Assembly (NCBI GenBank): GCA_014381035.1
Contig: JACMIS010000839.1
Coordinates: forward strand, 1 to 12,784
DNA from: Armatimonadota bacterium
GTDB lineage: Bacteria; Armatimonadota; Armatimonadia; Armatimonadales; Armatimonadaceae
DNA: 12,784 bases
Reading direction: 5' to 3'
This document shows, piece by piece, positions 1 to 7,274 of this stretch; positions within the stretch are counted from its first letter, which is position 1; each line of letters opens with the position of its first letter. A program made the translations under genes and the position numbers. Below the pieces are notes generated by a model that was given only the letters and a program-made list of their open reading frames with translations, was not told the DNA's origin and made no database searches.

Positions 1-1916
1 AGTTGTGTCGCGGGCACGTTCGAGCCTGTCGGATAAAAATCATACTGAAAAGCATACAACGGTCTCCGCTCTATCACTGTCGTGAATCGAGGCTCTGCAG
101 GTGCCACCTTGGCAACGACTTCGAATTTCGATGGTTGCTGCTCGACACTGCCCAGAGCACCGACACGAGACCAGGATGTCGGTGAGCCAGGAGCATCTAG
201 TGGAGTGGAGACAGGCGCGGATAATCGCTCCGACCCGGGAATGATTCGCACGCCGCGCGTTTCAACACCAGTCTCCTTTTCCCCAAATCCGAACAAAGGT
301 GACGCGTTCGATATCGTTCCTCCCAACCCGGTTTGTACAGGTATGTAGTTCGAGGTGAAAAGATCCGCTTGGAAGATGCCAAGGTTGGTCGGGACGCCGC
401 CAACTCCTGCTTGCGGATCGCGCGTATCAATCGAAAAGAACGTCGGGATCAACTCACCGGCAGGAACAGGAACGCCCAGCGTGGGCGTGACAGGGGTAGC
501 CGCATTCGTGCCTACCGGTATGTAATACGGAATCCCAATATTACTCCCATTCTGAACGCCCATAAGTGGCGGGAATGCCGTTTCGATGCGTCCCCGGTCC
601 GCGTCCACTGCGAATGTCAGTCGCGCCGTTTTTACGAACAGTTTTCGGGTTGTCGGGCTATAAACAGCATAAACGTTCGCCGGGTTGGTAATCAGGGTGC
701 CCGAACTCTGGAAAACCTGTTGTCCGGTATTCACGATAAAAACGTTGCCGCTCGAATCGCGATCCACAGTAAGTGACATGGAGCCGAACGGTTCCAGCGG
801 GCGTCCGGAGCCGTAGCCGGTAGACCCGCGCAAAACATTGATCGTGTAGGGATACGTCCACGCGGCGTACTTTGCCTGGTACAGGGTCGGCACTGCCGCC
901 GGAGTTTCCACGCCGCCACTGGTCAGAAAGCCGGGCGACGCGACATCGTCAGGGACCGCCACCGGCGCGAACGTCGTTGTGGACGCGAAGGGATCATTCC
1001 TGTCCTTCTCGACGCGATTTGTCGCCGCTCCGACACGGTTCCAGCGTAGCAGATCTACGTTATCGGAAACAAGCACTGGTTGCGCGATTGCTCGCCAGTT
1101 TTCACCATAGGACCTGCCATTCGCAGGAGTACCGCGAGCATTGAGCTGAGCCGCGTCTGATGCTTTACTGGCGTAAAAAAATGCAGGGTCATTAAAGCCA
1201 CCACTATTCGCTACCGTGCTACCGTAATCAGCAGCATCCAAATCAAATAGGTTTGGATCAGTCGGATCGTATTCGGCGCGGTAAAGAATCACCGGGTTAT
1301 TGTCATTATCAATTCGCCGGAACTCGTAGCGGTTTTGATATAGTCGTTGGTTACCAGTATCAGGGTCGATCCCAGGGAAACGGAGTGCCAGAAAATATCG
1401 GGTGACTCGCTTGCCACGCACACCGGGGCGCAACTCGGCACCTCCGATGGGTTGTCCCGTGGTCGGGTCAATAATGTCGTTACCATCCTGCCGCACCGCC
1501 GGTTGTACCAGATCAATCCGTGCATACGCTAACAGGGGCCATTTCGACGGGGCGTAGGGGTCGGTCGGGTCTCCAATATCGAAAGGACCGCTCTGTGACG
1601 CGACCTCGTCATACGCCATCGGAATCGCGACGGGCGACAAGCCGTTGTCGTAGATATAGGTCGCTCGACCGAGTTCGCGGGTGAGTCGCTCCAAGCCGAA
1701 CCGGGCGGCGTCCTGCGCCTGCGAGATGGAACGCGCACGCCGTGTCAGGTTGAACGACGAAATGATCGGTCCGAAGAGCAAGCCGAGCAGGATACTCGTA
1801 ATAGCAATGACCACGAGCAGTTCGACGAGCGTAAAGGCGCGTACAGACAGGCGGCTTGCACCGGTGTTGCGTTTCCACGCAGAAATCGCGTGGCTATAGT
1901 TGGTGTTTCGTTTCAT
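1..1916 (-). CDS. Giant GspJ/PulJ-like pseudopilin, 3' end beyond window
   Basis: One minus-strand frame stays open from ATG 1916 to base 1, giving 638 codons with no stop, so the C-terminus lies outside the window. The N-terminus is a class III prepilin signal: a basic 27-residue leader, then FTLVELLVVIAI with Glu32 at +5 of the mature protein. The residue before the cut is Ala27 rather than the usual Gly. The hydrophobic stretch spans about residues 28-48. The helix that follows (SQAQDAARFGLERLTRELGR) resembles minor pseudopilins of the GspJ/PulJ type. The rest is a long Thr/Pro/Gly/Asn-rich presumably extracellular region without a recognised enzymatic motif. GspJ proteins are usually about 200 residues, so this one is at least three times larger. 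It starts 3 bp after the stop of the upstream pseudopilin gene, so it is almost certainly co-transcribed. It would be processed by a prepilin peptidase and act at a type IV pilus or type II secretion machine; its specific role is unknown. Confidence 0.85.
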   Translation of the reverse strand, partial: MKRNTNYSHAISAWKRNTGASRLSVRAFTLVELLVVIAITSILLGLLFGPIISSFNLTRRARSISQAQDAARFGLERLTRELGRATYIYDNGLSPVAIPMAYDEVASQSGPFDIGDPTDPYAPSKWPLLAYARIDLVQPAVRQDGNDIIDPTTGQPIGGAELRPGVRGKRVTRYFLALRFPGIDPDTGNQRLYQNRYEFRRIDNDNNPVILYRAEYDPTDPNLFDLDAADYGSTVANSGGFNDPAFFYASKASDAAQLNARGTPANGRSYGENWRAIAQPVLVSDNVDLLRWNRVGAATNRVEKDRNDPFASTTTFAPVAVPDDVASPGFLTSGGVETPAAVPTLYQAKYAAWTYPYTINVLRGSTGYGSGRPLEPFGSMSLTVDRDSSGNVFIVNTGQQVFQSSGTLITNPANVYAVYSPTTRKLFVKTARLTFAVDADRGRIETAFPPLMGVQNGSNIGIPYYIPVGTNAATPVTPTLGVPVPAGELIPTFFSIDTRDPQAGVGGVPTNLGIFQADLFTSNYIPVQTGLGGTISNASPLFGFGEKETGVETRGVRIIPGSERLSAPVSTPLDAPGSPTSWSRVGALGSVEQQPSKFEVVAKVAPAEPRFTTVIERRPLYAFQYDFYPTGSNVPATQ

Positions 1917-1919
1917 GGT

Positions 1920-4034
1920 CTACTGCGCCTGCCTTGTTACAAACGTTTCCAGATCGGAGACGCGCCAGGGGTTGCGCCCGTTCTGTTCATCCTGCCAGAT
2001 CACCCGCGTCTTCAACGAGGCACCGTTCACGTCTCCATAAACGCGCCAGCCGGTGACATTCGACGCCATGATTTCCGGCGCGACTTCGGAGGCGACCGCA
2101 TAGGAATAGTCACCGTCCGGGTTCGGGATCGTAAACTGCCGTGCGGGAAGTCGGGTAGTCCCGTCCGCCGTGTCAATCTCGAAAGCGGCGGTCAACCCTT
2201 TGTTCAATTCCGAGCGGTGGAAGTAGATACGGTCGTCGCCGAATCCAGCCGCCCGCCGGTCCACCGCGAATGATTCCGCCACTGACGATGTCGTCGCCGC
2301 CGGAATCCCAACGGTGATCGGACGCGTCGCGGTGATGTCGGGGTTCAACCGATACGCTTTCGCCGCCTTCTGGAACGCTACCGCCCAATCGCCCTGCGCC
2401 TTGTACAGGATCCGGACTCTCGACCCGACCGGAACGCGGTTCGTGTTGATATAGATGGTCCCGGTCGGATAGGTGCCGCCACGCCCGGACCGGTTGATCC
2501 AGTAATACGGCTGTTGATTGACGGCAAGGGTAATGTCGGTCTCGTAATTCTTGTAATCGCCGGGCGTGCTGCCCGGGTCCGCCAGCTCATCATTCAAATC
2601 AAGACGCTTCGGTGTCCCACTAAGATCACTCAGGTTGAACACCTGAATATCAGGGCTATCCGTGTTGGAAGGGGGGGTATCGCCGGAGCGGTAGATCGGC
2701 ACTTGCGGAAACAACCCTGGGTAAATCTGCGTCCGGTCTGCTCCGGTGGCGGTGAAGTCAACGAATTCGTCGCCTTTAAGACGGATGCTCGGCAAACTCG
2801 TGCGCACCTTGCCGCCGACCGGTACCTGCCGGTCGTCGCGCAAAATATGCCAGTCCAGCACGGCGTACGACGCCAGTGCGGTGAACGGTTTCGTGCCGCC
2901 CGGCACGGACACCGAGAAGTTGGCGCCCGCCGGGTTGAAAGCGATCACGCCGAGGTTCGCGTTGGTCGAAATATTGGGAGAAGCCAGCTTGTACTGGTAC
3001 GGATCGGTCGCGCTCCATGAGGCGGTAGCCGCCAACCGGGTGAAGTCGCGCACTACGATCTCGCTCCCACTCAGAATCGTTTTCCGTAACAACAGATCGT
3101 TGTCGCCGGTGGTTTTGTCATCGTTCGCGTCGTTGTCGAAAACCGCCATCCATCCAAACGAGTTCGCCGGGACGGTGATTTCACAGGTACCCTGCTTGAC
3201 GACCGAGGAACCGGCGACATAATCCTCGTAGGAGAATGTTATCTCGAACTTGCGCTCCACACTCTCGGCGGCAAAAAGGATGACGGGTTTCTCGTCATCG
3301 GGATTCCCGCGGAGTTCTTGATCACCATAATCAATGACGTAGGAATTCGCCCCGCGAAGGTTTCCCGTATAACCCGATGCCGGATTGCGGGGGGTGTTGT
3401 TCCCTTCGATAGAGTTCACAGAAAGCCCGGTGAGTTTTTCGCTGGTTACTTTCAAGTAGCTATCATACAGATCAATACTACTCTGGTCGTTATAATCGGG
3501 GACGTTCGCCGGGTCGCCGACCACACCGTTCATGAAGATCGGACCGAAAGTAAGAAAGTGGATGCTGCCGACCCCGGCACCGAATCCGGCACCGCCTGCC
3601 GCGCTCGCCAGTGGAACCCGGATCGGTTCGTTTTTGACATACCGGTACTTGTTCAAGTCGCTGAAATAAAGCTTGTTCGCGGCGGTCCCCATATAGGTGC
3701 CGAGATTATCGGGGTCTTCGTTCGTCACCGTCGTCAGAACCCCGCTGTCGTAGTACGAGAACGTAATGGATTCCGGTAACGTGGACGCGTCTACCGACAG
3801 GGATTCAGTGACATTGCGGGCGAGGCGGTCGGCGCGGAGGCGTGCTTCACTCTTTTTGAGCGACGTGAAGCCAATCGGGAAAATCTGAATGATCGCGAAG
3901 ATGCCGATCAGAATCACGACCAGCACGATCAGTACTTCGACAAGTGAACCACCGGCGTTTCGTCGCCGCGGGGTATTTCCTGGAAGAGTCCTGGCAACAT
4001 TGCCGTAGTCGTTTTGCAAGCGGTCGGTATTCAT
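1920..4034 (-). CDS. Giant PilV-like pseudopilin (704 aa)
   Basis: The protein has a class III prepilin signal: a basic leader ending RRRNAG, cut between Gly28 and Gly29, then GSLVEVLIVLVVILIGIFAI with Glu33 at +5. It continues into FPIGFTSLKKSEARLRADRLA, as in PilV-like minor pilins. The remaining 600-odd residues form a large, probably beta-rich, extracellular domain with many Asp, Asn, Thr and Gly and no catalytic motif that I recognise. The start is uncertain. The frame extends to a TTG at 4088, with an ATG at 4064. I prefer ATG 4034 because it gives a 29-residue leader, close to the 27 residues of the next gene; neither start has a convincing Shine-Dalgarno. The gene is the middle member of a three-gene minus-strand pseudopilin operon, 187 bp after the pilin gene and 3 bp before the GspJ-like gene. 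It is much longer than ordinary minor pilins. Confidence 0.85.
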   Translation of the reverse strand: MNTDRLQNDYGNVARTLPGNTPRRRNAGGSLVEVLIVLVVILIGIFAIIQIFPIGFTSLKKSEARLRADRLARNVTESLSVDASTLPESITFSYYDSGVLTTVTNEDPDNLGTYMGTAANKLYFSDLNKYRYVKNEPIRVPLASAAGGAGFGAGVGSIHFLTFGPIFMNGVVGDPANVPDYNDQSSIDLYDSYLKVTSEKLTGLSVNSIEGNNTPRNPASGYTGNLRGANSYVIDYGDQELRGNPDDEKPVILFAAESVERKFEITFSYEDYVAGSSVVKQGTCEITVPANSFGWMAVFDNDANDDKTTGDNDLLLRKTILSGSEIVVRDFTRLAATASWSATDPYQYKLASPNISTNANLGVIAFNPAGANFSVSVPGGTKPFTALASYAVLDWHILRDDRQVPVGGKVRTSLPSIRLKGDEFVDFTATGADRTQIYPGLFPQVPIYRSGDTPPSNTDSPDIQVFNLSDLSGTPKRLDLNDELADPGSTPGDYKNYETDITLAVNQQPYYWINRSGRGGTYPTGTIYINTNRVPVGSRVRILYKAQGDWAVAFQKAAKAYRLNPDITATRPITVGIPAATTSSVAESFAVDRRAAGFGDDRIYFHRSELNKGLTAAFEIDTADGTTRLPARQFTIPNPDGDYSYAVASEVAPEIMASNVTGWRVYGDVNGASLKTRVIWQDEQNGRNPWRVSDLETFVTRQAQ

Positions 4035-4093
4035 TATGGTTTGATATCTGCCTGTAAGTAACATCGAAGCGGTTGCTTCGTCCGACAAGGTTC

Positions 4094-4142
4094 GGGTCTA
4101 CCCTTATTCTACGTACTATTCGCGTTTCGTAGGGGCAGACCC
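4094..4142. repeat. Long imperfect intergenic hairpin (REP-like)
   Basis: Bases 4094-4103 (GGGTCTACCC) pair with 4133-4142 (GGGCAGACCC) with one mismatch. After an internal bulge, CTACG 4109-4113 pairs with CGTAG 4128-4132. It lies between the pilin gene and the next pseudopilin gene, just upstream of the latter. It has no T-run on the minus strand, so it does not look like a standard intrinsic terminator. The GTAGGG/GGGTCTGCCC style recalls short interspersed REP-type repeats, but no second copy is visible in this window. Confidence 0.55.
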
Positions 4143-4153
4143 TTCTTTTCGTT

Positions 4154-4192
4154 TGTAGGACGGGACCGCTTGCGTAATTGTTCCGTCCTACA
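4154..4192. repeat. 10-bp perfect inverted repeat, second intergenic hairpin
   Basis: TGTAGGACGG (4154-4163) is the perfect inverse complement of CCGTCCTACA (4183-4192), with a 19-nt loop. On the plus strand the stem can be extended by a G-U, an A-U and a C-G pair. It follows the first hairpin by 11 bp and lies 30 bp after the pilin stop on the transcribed strand. It could stabilise the 3' end of the pilin mRNA or lower read-through into the minor pseudopilins, or it may be a mobile REP-type unit. Confidence 0.6.
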
Positions 4193-4221
4193 GGCAGTAT
4201 TCAATTGTTCACAAGGAGAAG

Positions 4222-5247
4222 CTACGGCGTCATTTTGAAGGTATCAAAGTCAGCCGTTGTCGCGGGAACGCCCGCGTTTACCGCGACAGCTTCCTTGTCA
4301 TTCAGGACGCCAAGGTCGAGCACTTTCGCGGTACCGGACAGGTAGAGCACAATCGCCTTGCCCTTCGCCGCATGGTGCGAACACATCGTCACCGCCGCGT
4401 CATCGCTCGGGTTCCGCCACATCAATTGGTCCTGATACAACTGTCGCGCCTTGTCCTGCGTTATCGCACTGGGATCGGGCTCGACTCCCATCCACTGACG
4501 CTGGTAGCGAACCACCCATCGCGTCGGGTCGATTTTCGCCAGTGCCTCTCCAGAGCCATCTTTCTGAATCAGCGGATTGATGTCATAGGAATCGAACTTG
4601 TAGAAGCGCAGTCCTACGGCGTCGTCGGCATTGCCGCCGCCATACTTATCGTTGTAATCGGACAGTTTTGTCTTTTCCAGCGAACCAGCATTGTAAAAGG
4701 ACTTAGCAGACGTCACCGGGTAACCGTCCGAACCGGGCGGCTCGGCGTATGCCGGATCATTGTTCGCGTAGAACCAGGTGTTGTTTTTGCAGAGATAGGT
4801 GCTGAGTGACTTGACGTATTCCGGATACAGACCGCCCGAGGCGATGACGTTGCCAGCCGAATCCACGTAATCCCCACCGAGCTTGCCTGTCGCCGACGCT
4901 TGATCCTGAGTGCAAGCCACATCTGATCCTGTCGCAACGACGAGTTTACCCGATTTAAGGTCGCCATAATGCTTACAGTCAGGTTGCCCATCACCAGTTA
5001 TGTCTGGACCTACGGCGATTGCCGGAGCGAACAGGAAGTCGGGGTACTTGCGGTTGTCGAGTTCGTACTGCTTCAACGCGGTCGAAATCGTCTTCATGTT
5101 CGTCATGCAGTCGGCGCGGCGGGCGTTCTCGCGCACGGCTCCGAAGACCGGGAAGATGATCGCGGCGAGCACCGCGATTATCGCGATGACCGTCAGCAAT
5201 TCGATCAGAGTAAATGCGCTTCGTCGGGCGCGGACTTGGGACTTCAT
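4222..5247 (-). CDS. Type II secretion/type IV pilus-like pilin (GspG/DUF1559-like)
   Basis: The protein has 341 residues. Its short basic leader MKSQVRARRSA is followed by the prepilin motif FTLIELLTVIAIIAVLAA, with cleavage after Ala11 and Glu16 at +5. Then comes FGAVRENARRADCMTNMKTI and a YELDNRKYP segment, the signature of GspG-like and DUF1559-type pilins. Near the C-terminus, residues about 291-305 (HHAAKGKAIVLYLSG) resemble the H-x9-DG motif of DUF1559 proteins, but with Ser in place of Asp and a longer spacing. ATG 5247 is preceded by GAGGAG with 11 nt spacing, which supports this start. It is probably the first and most highly expressed gene of the pseudopilin operon that continues leftward. 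The product would sit in the inner membrane and assemble after prepilin peptidase cleavage. Whether it forms a pilus or a secretion pseudopilus cannot be told from sequence alone. Confidence 0.9.
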   Translation of the reverse strand: MKSQVRARRSAFTLIELLTVIAIIAVLAAIIFPVFGAVRENARRADCMTNMKTISTALKQYELDNRKYPDFLFAPAIAVGPDITGDGQPDCKHYGDLKSGKLVVATGSDVACTQDQASATGKLGGDYVDSAGNVIASGGLYPEYVKSLSTYLCKNNTWFYANNDPAYAEPPGSDGYPVTSAKSFYNAGSLEKTKLSDYNDKYGGGNADDAVGLRFYKFDSYDINPLIQKDGSGEALAKIDPTRWVVRYQRQWMGVEPDPSAITQDKARQLYQDQLMWRNPSDDAAVTMCSHHAAKGKAIVLYLSGTAKVLDLGVLNDKEAVAVNAGVPATTADFDTFKMTP

Positions 5248-5400
5248 TCGTTTTTCGGCTCCTCACAGGTTGGGGTGCGGTGAGGCTCGATCCGGTCGCC
5301 CACACGCGCATTCACAGAATATCTATCGCTTAGACGGATTCCCCTTGCGAGATGTTCCGTTCCTATGAGTCGTAGCACGTTTGTTATTAGTTGGGATTAC

Positions 5401-5432
5401 CCGGTAATTATCCTACCGGTTTTCGCGAAAAC
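5401..5432. promoter_or_regulatory. Palindromic candidate operator in divergent promoter region
   Basis: CCGGTA (5401-5406) and TACCGG (5414-5419) form a perfect inverted repeat around a 7-nt centre. This abuts a 14-bp perfect palindrome, GTTTTCGCGAAAAC (5419-5432). On the minus strand the centre of the first repeat reads GATAAT (5412-5407), a good -10 match for the pilin operon, although no good -35 is seen. This would give a 5' UTR of about 150 nt. The arrangement suits a repressor or activator site, but no regulator gene is nearby to name. Confidence 0.4.
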
Positions 5433-5472
5433 TTTAGGGTTATTTTCAACAATTTTTCTTTAAGCCCTCCCA

Positions 5473-5497
5473 AGCCCCGATACAGCGGGTTGGGGCT
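5473..5497. promoter_or_regulatory. Stem-loop in the 371-bp divergent spacer
   Basis: AGCCCC (5473-5478) pairs with GGGGCT (5492-5497); a G-U and an A-U pair extend the stem to 8 bp around a 9-nt loop. It lies about 120 bp before the barrel-protein start, ahead of the AT-rich stretch TATTTTGCCATAATAC (5531-5546), which holds a -10-like CATAAT. The rest of the spacer 5248-5618 shows no gene that I can support. Confidence 0.3.
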
Positions 5498-5618
5498 CCG
5501 GGAATGAATTCAGCGGGAAGGAAGTTCGGTTATTTTGCCATAATACAGTAATGGGAGGAGTATGCCGCACGGTTTGCCACGCGCTCCCCTATTTTTGCCC
5601 GCGTTTTTGGAGGACGTT

Positions 5619-6371
5619 ATGCGCCGTTTTCGTTACCCTGTGATTTCTATTTTCTGCCTGCTCGCCGTGCCGGTATTGATCGGTCTATCCGCTCCGTTCG
5701 CTGGGGCGCAAACCCCGGAACCGGCACCCTCTCCCGCACCGAAACCTGCCGAAGTTCCCGACCCGCTGACCGATCTGGAAAAAGCGGGGCAATTGACCGA
5801 TAAGCCGGAGTACCGGCAATCCGACCTGAAACCGGTTCCCCCGCTTTTCGACCCGAAACGACAGGCTCTTTTTACCGGGCGTAGCGACTATCGCAAACCG
5901 GGTCGCTTGAAATTCGGCGTGTTTTTCCCGCAGGAAAAAGCGTTGCGCGACAGCACAGAAAAAGTATTCATTTCTCTGGGTGCGTCCGTAGACCTGCCGC
6001 CACGCGGAATCACGCGCCCGTTCACGCCGGAATTGTACATCGACTCCGCGTTCCATGTTGAGGAAGATAGCAACGAAGCGTCGTTCGTCGCGGGCGGGAT
6101 CGGCTTCCGCTTCTACCCCGGTGCGAAAGCCGGTTTCGCGGCGACACGGCTCAGCAGCCCCCGTCTGTTTGTCGGTGCCGGAGTCGGCGCGTACTTCCTG
6201 AGCTACGACATCAACGGCGTTCAGGATGACGAGGTCAAGTTCGGCGGCAAGGCGAGTATCGGACTCGATTTCGTGGACGATTGGGCACTGGAAGCGACCT
6301 ACACCTTTACCGGCGAGTTGAACGAAGTCCAATTTGGCGGTCCGTCGGTTCTGCTCTCGTATCGGTTTTAG
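5619..6371 (+). CDS. Secreted outer-membrane beta-barrel protein
   Basis: The protein has 250 residues. I chose ATG 5619 because GGAGG (5609-5613) lies 5 nt upstream. The longer frame from 5562 has its GGAGGAG only 1 nt away and would bury the signal peptide. Residues 1-30 form a signal peptide (MRRFRYP, hydrophobic core, PFAGA before Gln31). A Pro/Ala-rich linker (about 32-49) and a charged region follow. The C-terminal part, from about residue 97, has alternating short amphipathic strands (LKFGVFF, KVFISLGASVDL, FVAGGIGFRFYPG, LFVGAGVGAYFLSYD, ALEATYTF). The protein ends LLSYRF, with the terminal Phe typical of barrels inserted by the BAM complex. It resembles small OmpA/OmpW-like barrels, but I cannot assign a named family. 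It is divergent from the pilin operon and overlaps the next gene tail to tail by 65 bp. Confidence 0.8.
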   Translation: MRRFRYPVISIFCLLAVPVLIGLSAPFAGAQTPEPAPSPAPKPAEVPDPLTDLEKAGQLTDKPEYRQSDLKPVPPLFDPKRQALFTGRSDYRKPGRLKFGVFFPQEKALRDSTEKVFISLGASVDLPPRGITRPFTPELYIDSAFHVEEDSNEASFVAGGIGFRFYPGAKAGFAATRLSSPRLFVGAGVGAYFLSYDINGVQDDEVKFGGKASIGLDFVDDWALEATYTFTGELNEVQFGGPSVLLSYRF

Positions 6372-7140
6372 CGGTTATTGTCCGCGTCTCCTCGTGCCGG
6401 GTGGTGAATCCTTGCTTGTCCAGCGTTTCTAAAAGCGGAACCACCACCCGTCGTGAAGAACCGGTCGCGTCGCGGACGGCACCGACCGTGATCGGGGTTC
6501 CGGCATCGGCAAGGGCGCGGATCGTCTCCTTCGCCCGCTCCAGCGATTCCACCGCGATATACAGGTCCGTGTCCAGCCGCACGAGTCGCCCCTGTTCGCA
6601 TAGCACGTCCAAAACCGCGTCCACCGGTACGTCTCGCGGGTAATTGGCGCGAAAGTTGCCGGGCCACGGGGGATCGTTCAACCCTCCGGCGACAAACACC
6701 GGGAGCATCTCCAGTGCGGCGACTTCCCAGCGCGGCGGCAGAACTATCGCGAAAGCCGGTAGTCGTGCTCCGCCGCTCTCCCGAACCCAGATCCCGGCGG
6801 TTTCCAGCGCGGCTTTCAGTGCGAGATAATCCCGCACCGCCGCGGCTTTGGCGAGCGAAGGACGCAGTTCCGAATCCGGCGCGCGACGCTTGAACGGATT
6901 GCGCTTGTGGAACGCGGTCAGTATCCGCGCCGCCGTATCGCAGACCCGCTTCCAGGCGACATCGGACAGAAAACCATCGGCGGAAACCGCGAACGCCTTT
7001 CCGTCTCGCATCAGGGCTTGCATTGTTGCGAGTGTTTCCGGTTCGCTCACACCGATTTGTGTGGCGACCTCGGCGACGGTTCGCTCGGCGTGCCGCTGTG
7101 TCAGAACGGCATACACAGATTCGGTAGCATTTTCTTCCAT
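6307..7140 (-). CDS. Stand-alone SelB C-terminal winged-helix protein
   Basis: The protein has 277 residues from ATG 7140. The sequence follows the C-terminal half of the selenocysteine elongation factor SelB. A first winged helix (about residues 5-60) is followed by ILTAFHKRNPFKRRAPDSEL (about 73-92), which matches the conserved 'L..yH..nPl..G...eelR' region. A middle region with EVAALEMLPVF follows. The last winged helix (about 173-255) includes PITVGAVRDATGSSRRVVVP and LLETLDKQGFTTR, the SelB segment that binds the SECIS hairpin. No EF-Tu-like GTPase domain is present, and the sequence upstream belongs to a divergent gene, so this is not a full SelB. It may be a DNA/RNA-binding protein derived from SelB. 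There is no Shine-Dalgarno; a TACAAC hexamer lies 7 nt before the ATG. A GTG at 7272 extends the frame, but it would run through the neighbour's start region. The last 20 or so residues lie opposite the barrel gene. Confidence 0.7.
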   Translation of the reverse strand: MEENATESVYAVLTQRHAERTVAEVATQIGVSEPETLATMQALMRDGKAFAVSADGFLSDVAWKRVCDTAARILTAFHKRNPFKRRAPDSELRPSLAKAAAVRDYLALKAALETAGIWVRESGGARLPAFAIVLPPRWEVAALEMLPVFVAGGLNDPPWPGNFRANYPRDVPVDAVLDVLCEQGRLVRLDTDLYIAVESLERAKETIRALADAGTPITVGAVRDATGSSRRVVVPLLETLDKQGFTTRHEETRTITAKTDTRAEPTDRQIGLRSTRR

Positions 7141-7150
7141 CGGGTGTGTT

Positions 7151-7188
7151 GTACCGGAGGGAGCGGGGATGTGCCATCCCCGCCGTAC
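7151..7188. repeat. 9-bp hairpin flanked by GTAC in divergent spacer (REP-like)
   Basis: GCGGGGATG (7163-7171) is the perfect inverse complement of CATCCCCGC (7175-7183), with a 3-nt loop. GTAC occurs at both ends (7151-7154 and 7185-7188). It lies between the SelB-like gene and the Cys-rich membrane protein gene. The strong, compact stem looks like a REP-type element; it could also be a regulatory hairpin in the divergent promoter region. An ATTT triplet repeat (7190-7201) follows it. Confidence 0.5.
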
Positions 7189-7274
7189 CCATTTATTTAT
7201 TTGAAGGAGATTCCCCTGGTGTGCGTCCAAATCGGCAAGCAAGCCAAAACCGTTCGTCCAGGAGACAAACACCG

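Noticed and set aside
333..776. Plus-strand 147-codon frame in the left region
   Set aside because: It lies wholly inside the minus-strand pseudopilin gene, has odd composition rich in Arg and no recognisable feature; it is a shadow.
2514..3222. Overlapping plus-strand frames of 168 and 158 codons
   Set aside because: They are antisense to the PilV-like gene, which has the clear prepilin signal and continuous coding sense.
5562..5618. Longer start (ATG 5562) for the barrel protein
   Set aside because: Its GGAGGAG is only 1 nt from the ATG, and the extension hides an otherwise standard signal peptide; ATG 5619 has an ideal SD.
5551..5643. 30-codon Cys-rich frame MGGVCRTVCHALPYF...
   Set aside because: No SD, overlaps the barrel start in another frame, and nothing supports translation.
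5685..6332. Antisense 215-codon frame opposite the barrel gene
   Set aside because: It starts within the barrel gene's complement, lacks an SD or motif, and the plus strand encodes a convincing exported barrel.
6371..6385. Small GCGG/CCGC hairpin after the barrel stop as a terminator
   Set aside because: The stem is only 4 bp with no T-run and lies within the coding region of the convergent gene.
6368..7192. 274-codon minus frame overlapping the SelB-like gene
   Set aside because: Arg/Gly-rich low-complexity composition of a shifted frame; the neighbouring frame carries the SelB signature.
7141..7272. N-terminal extension of the SelB-like protein to GTG 7272
   Set aside because: The extra 44 residues do not match SelB and would read through the neighbour's leader and SD region; ATG 7140 starts right at the first winged helix.
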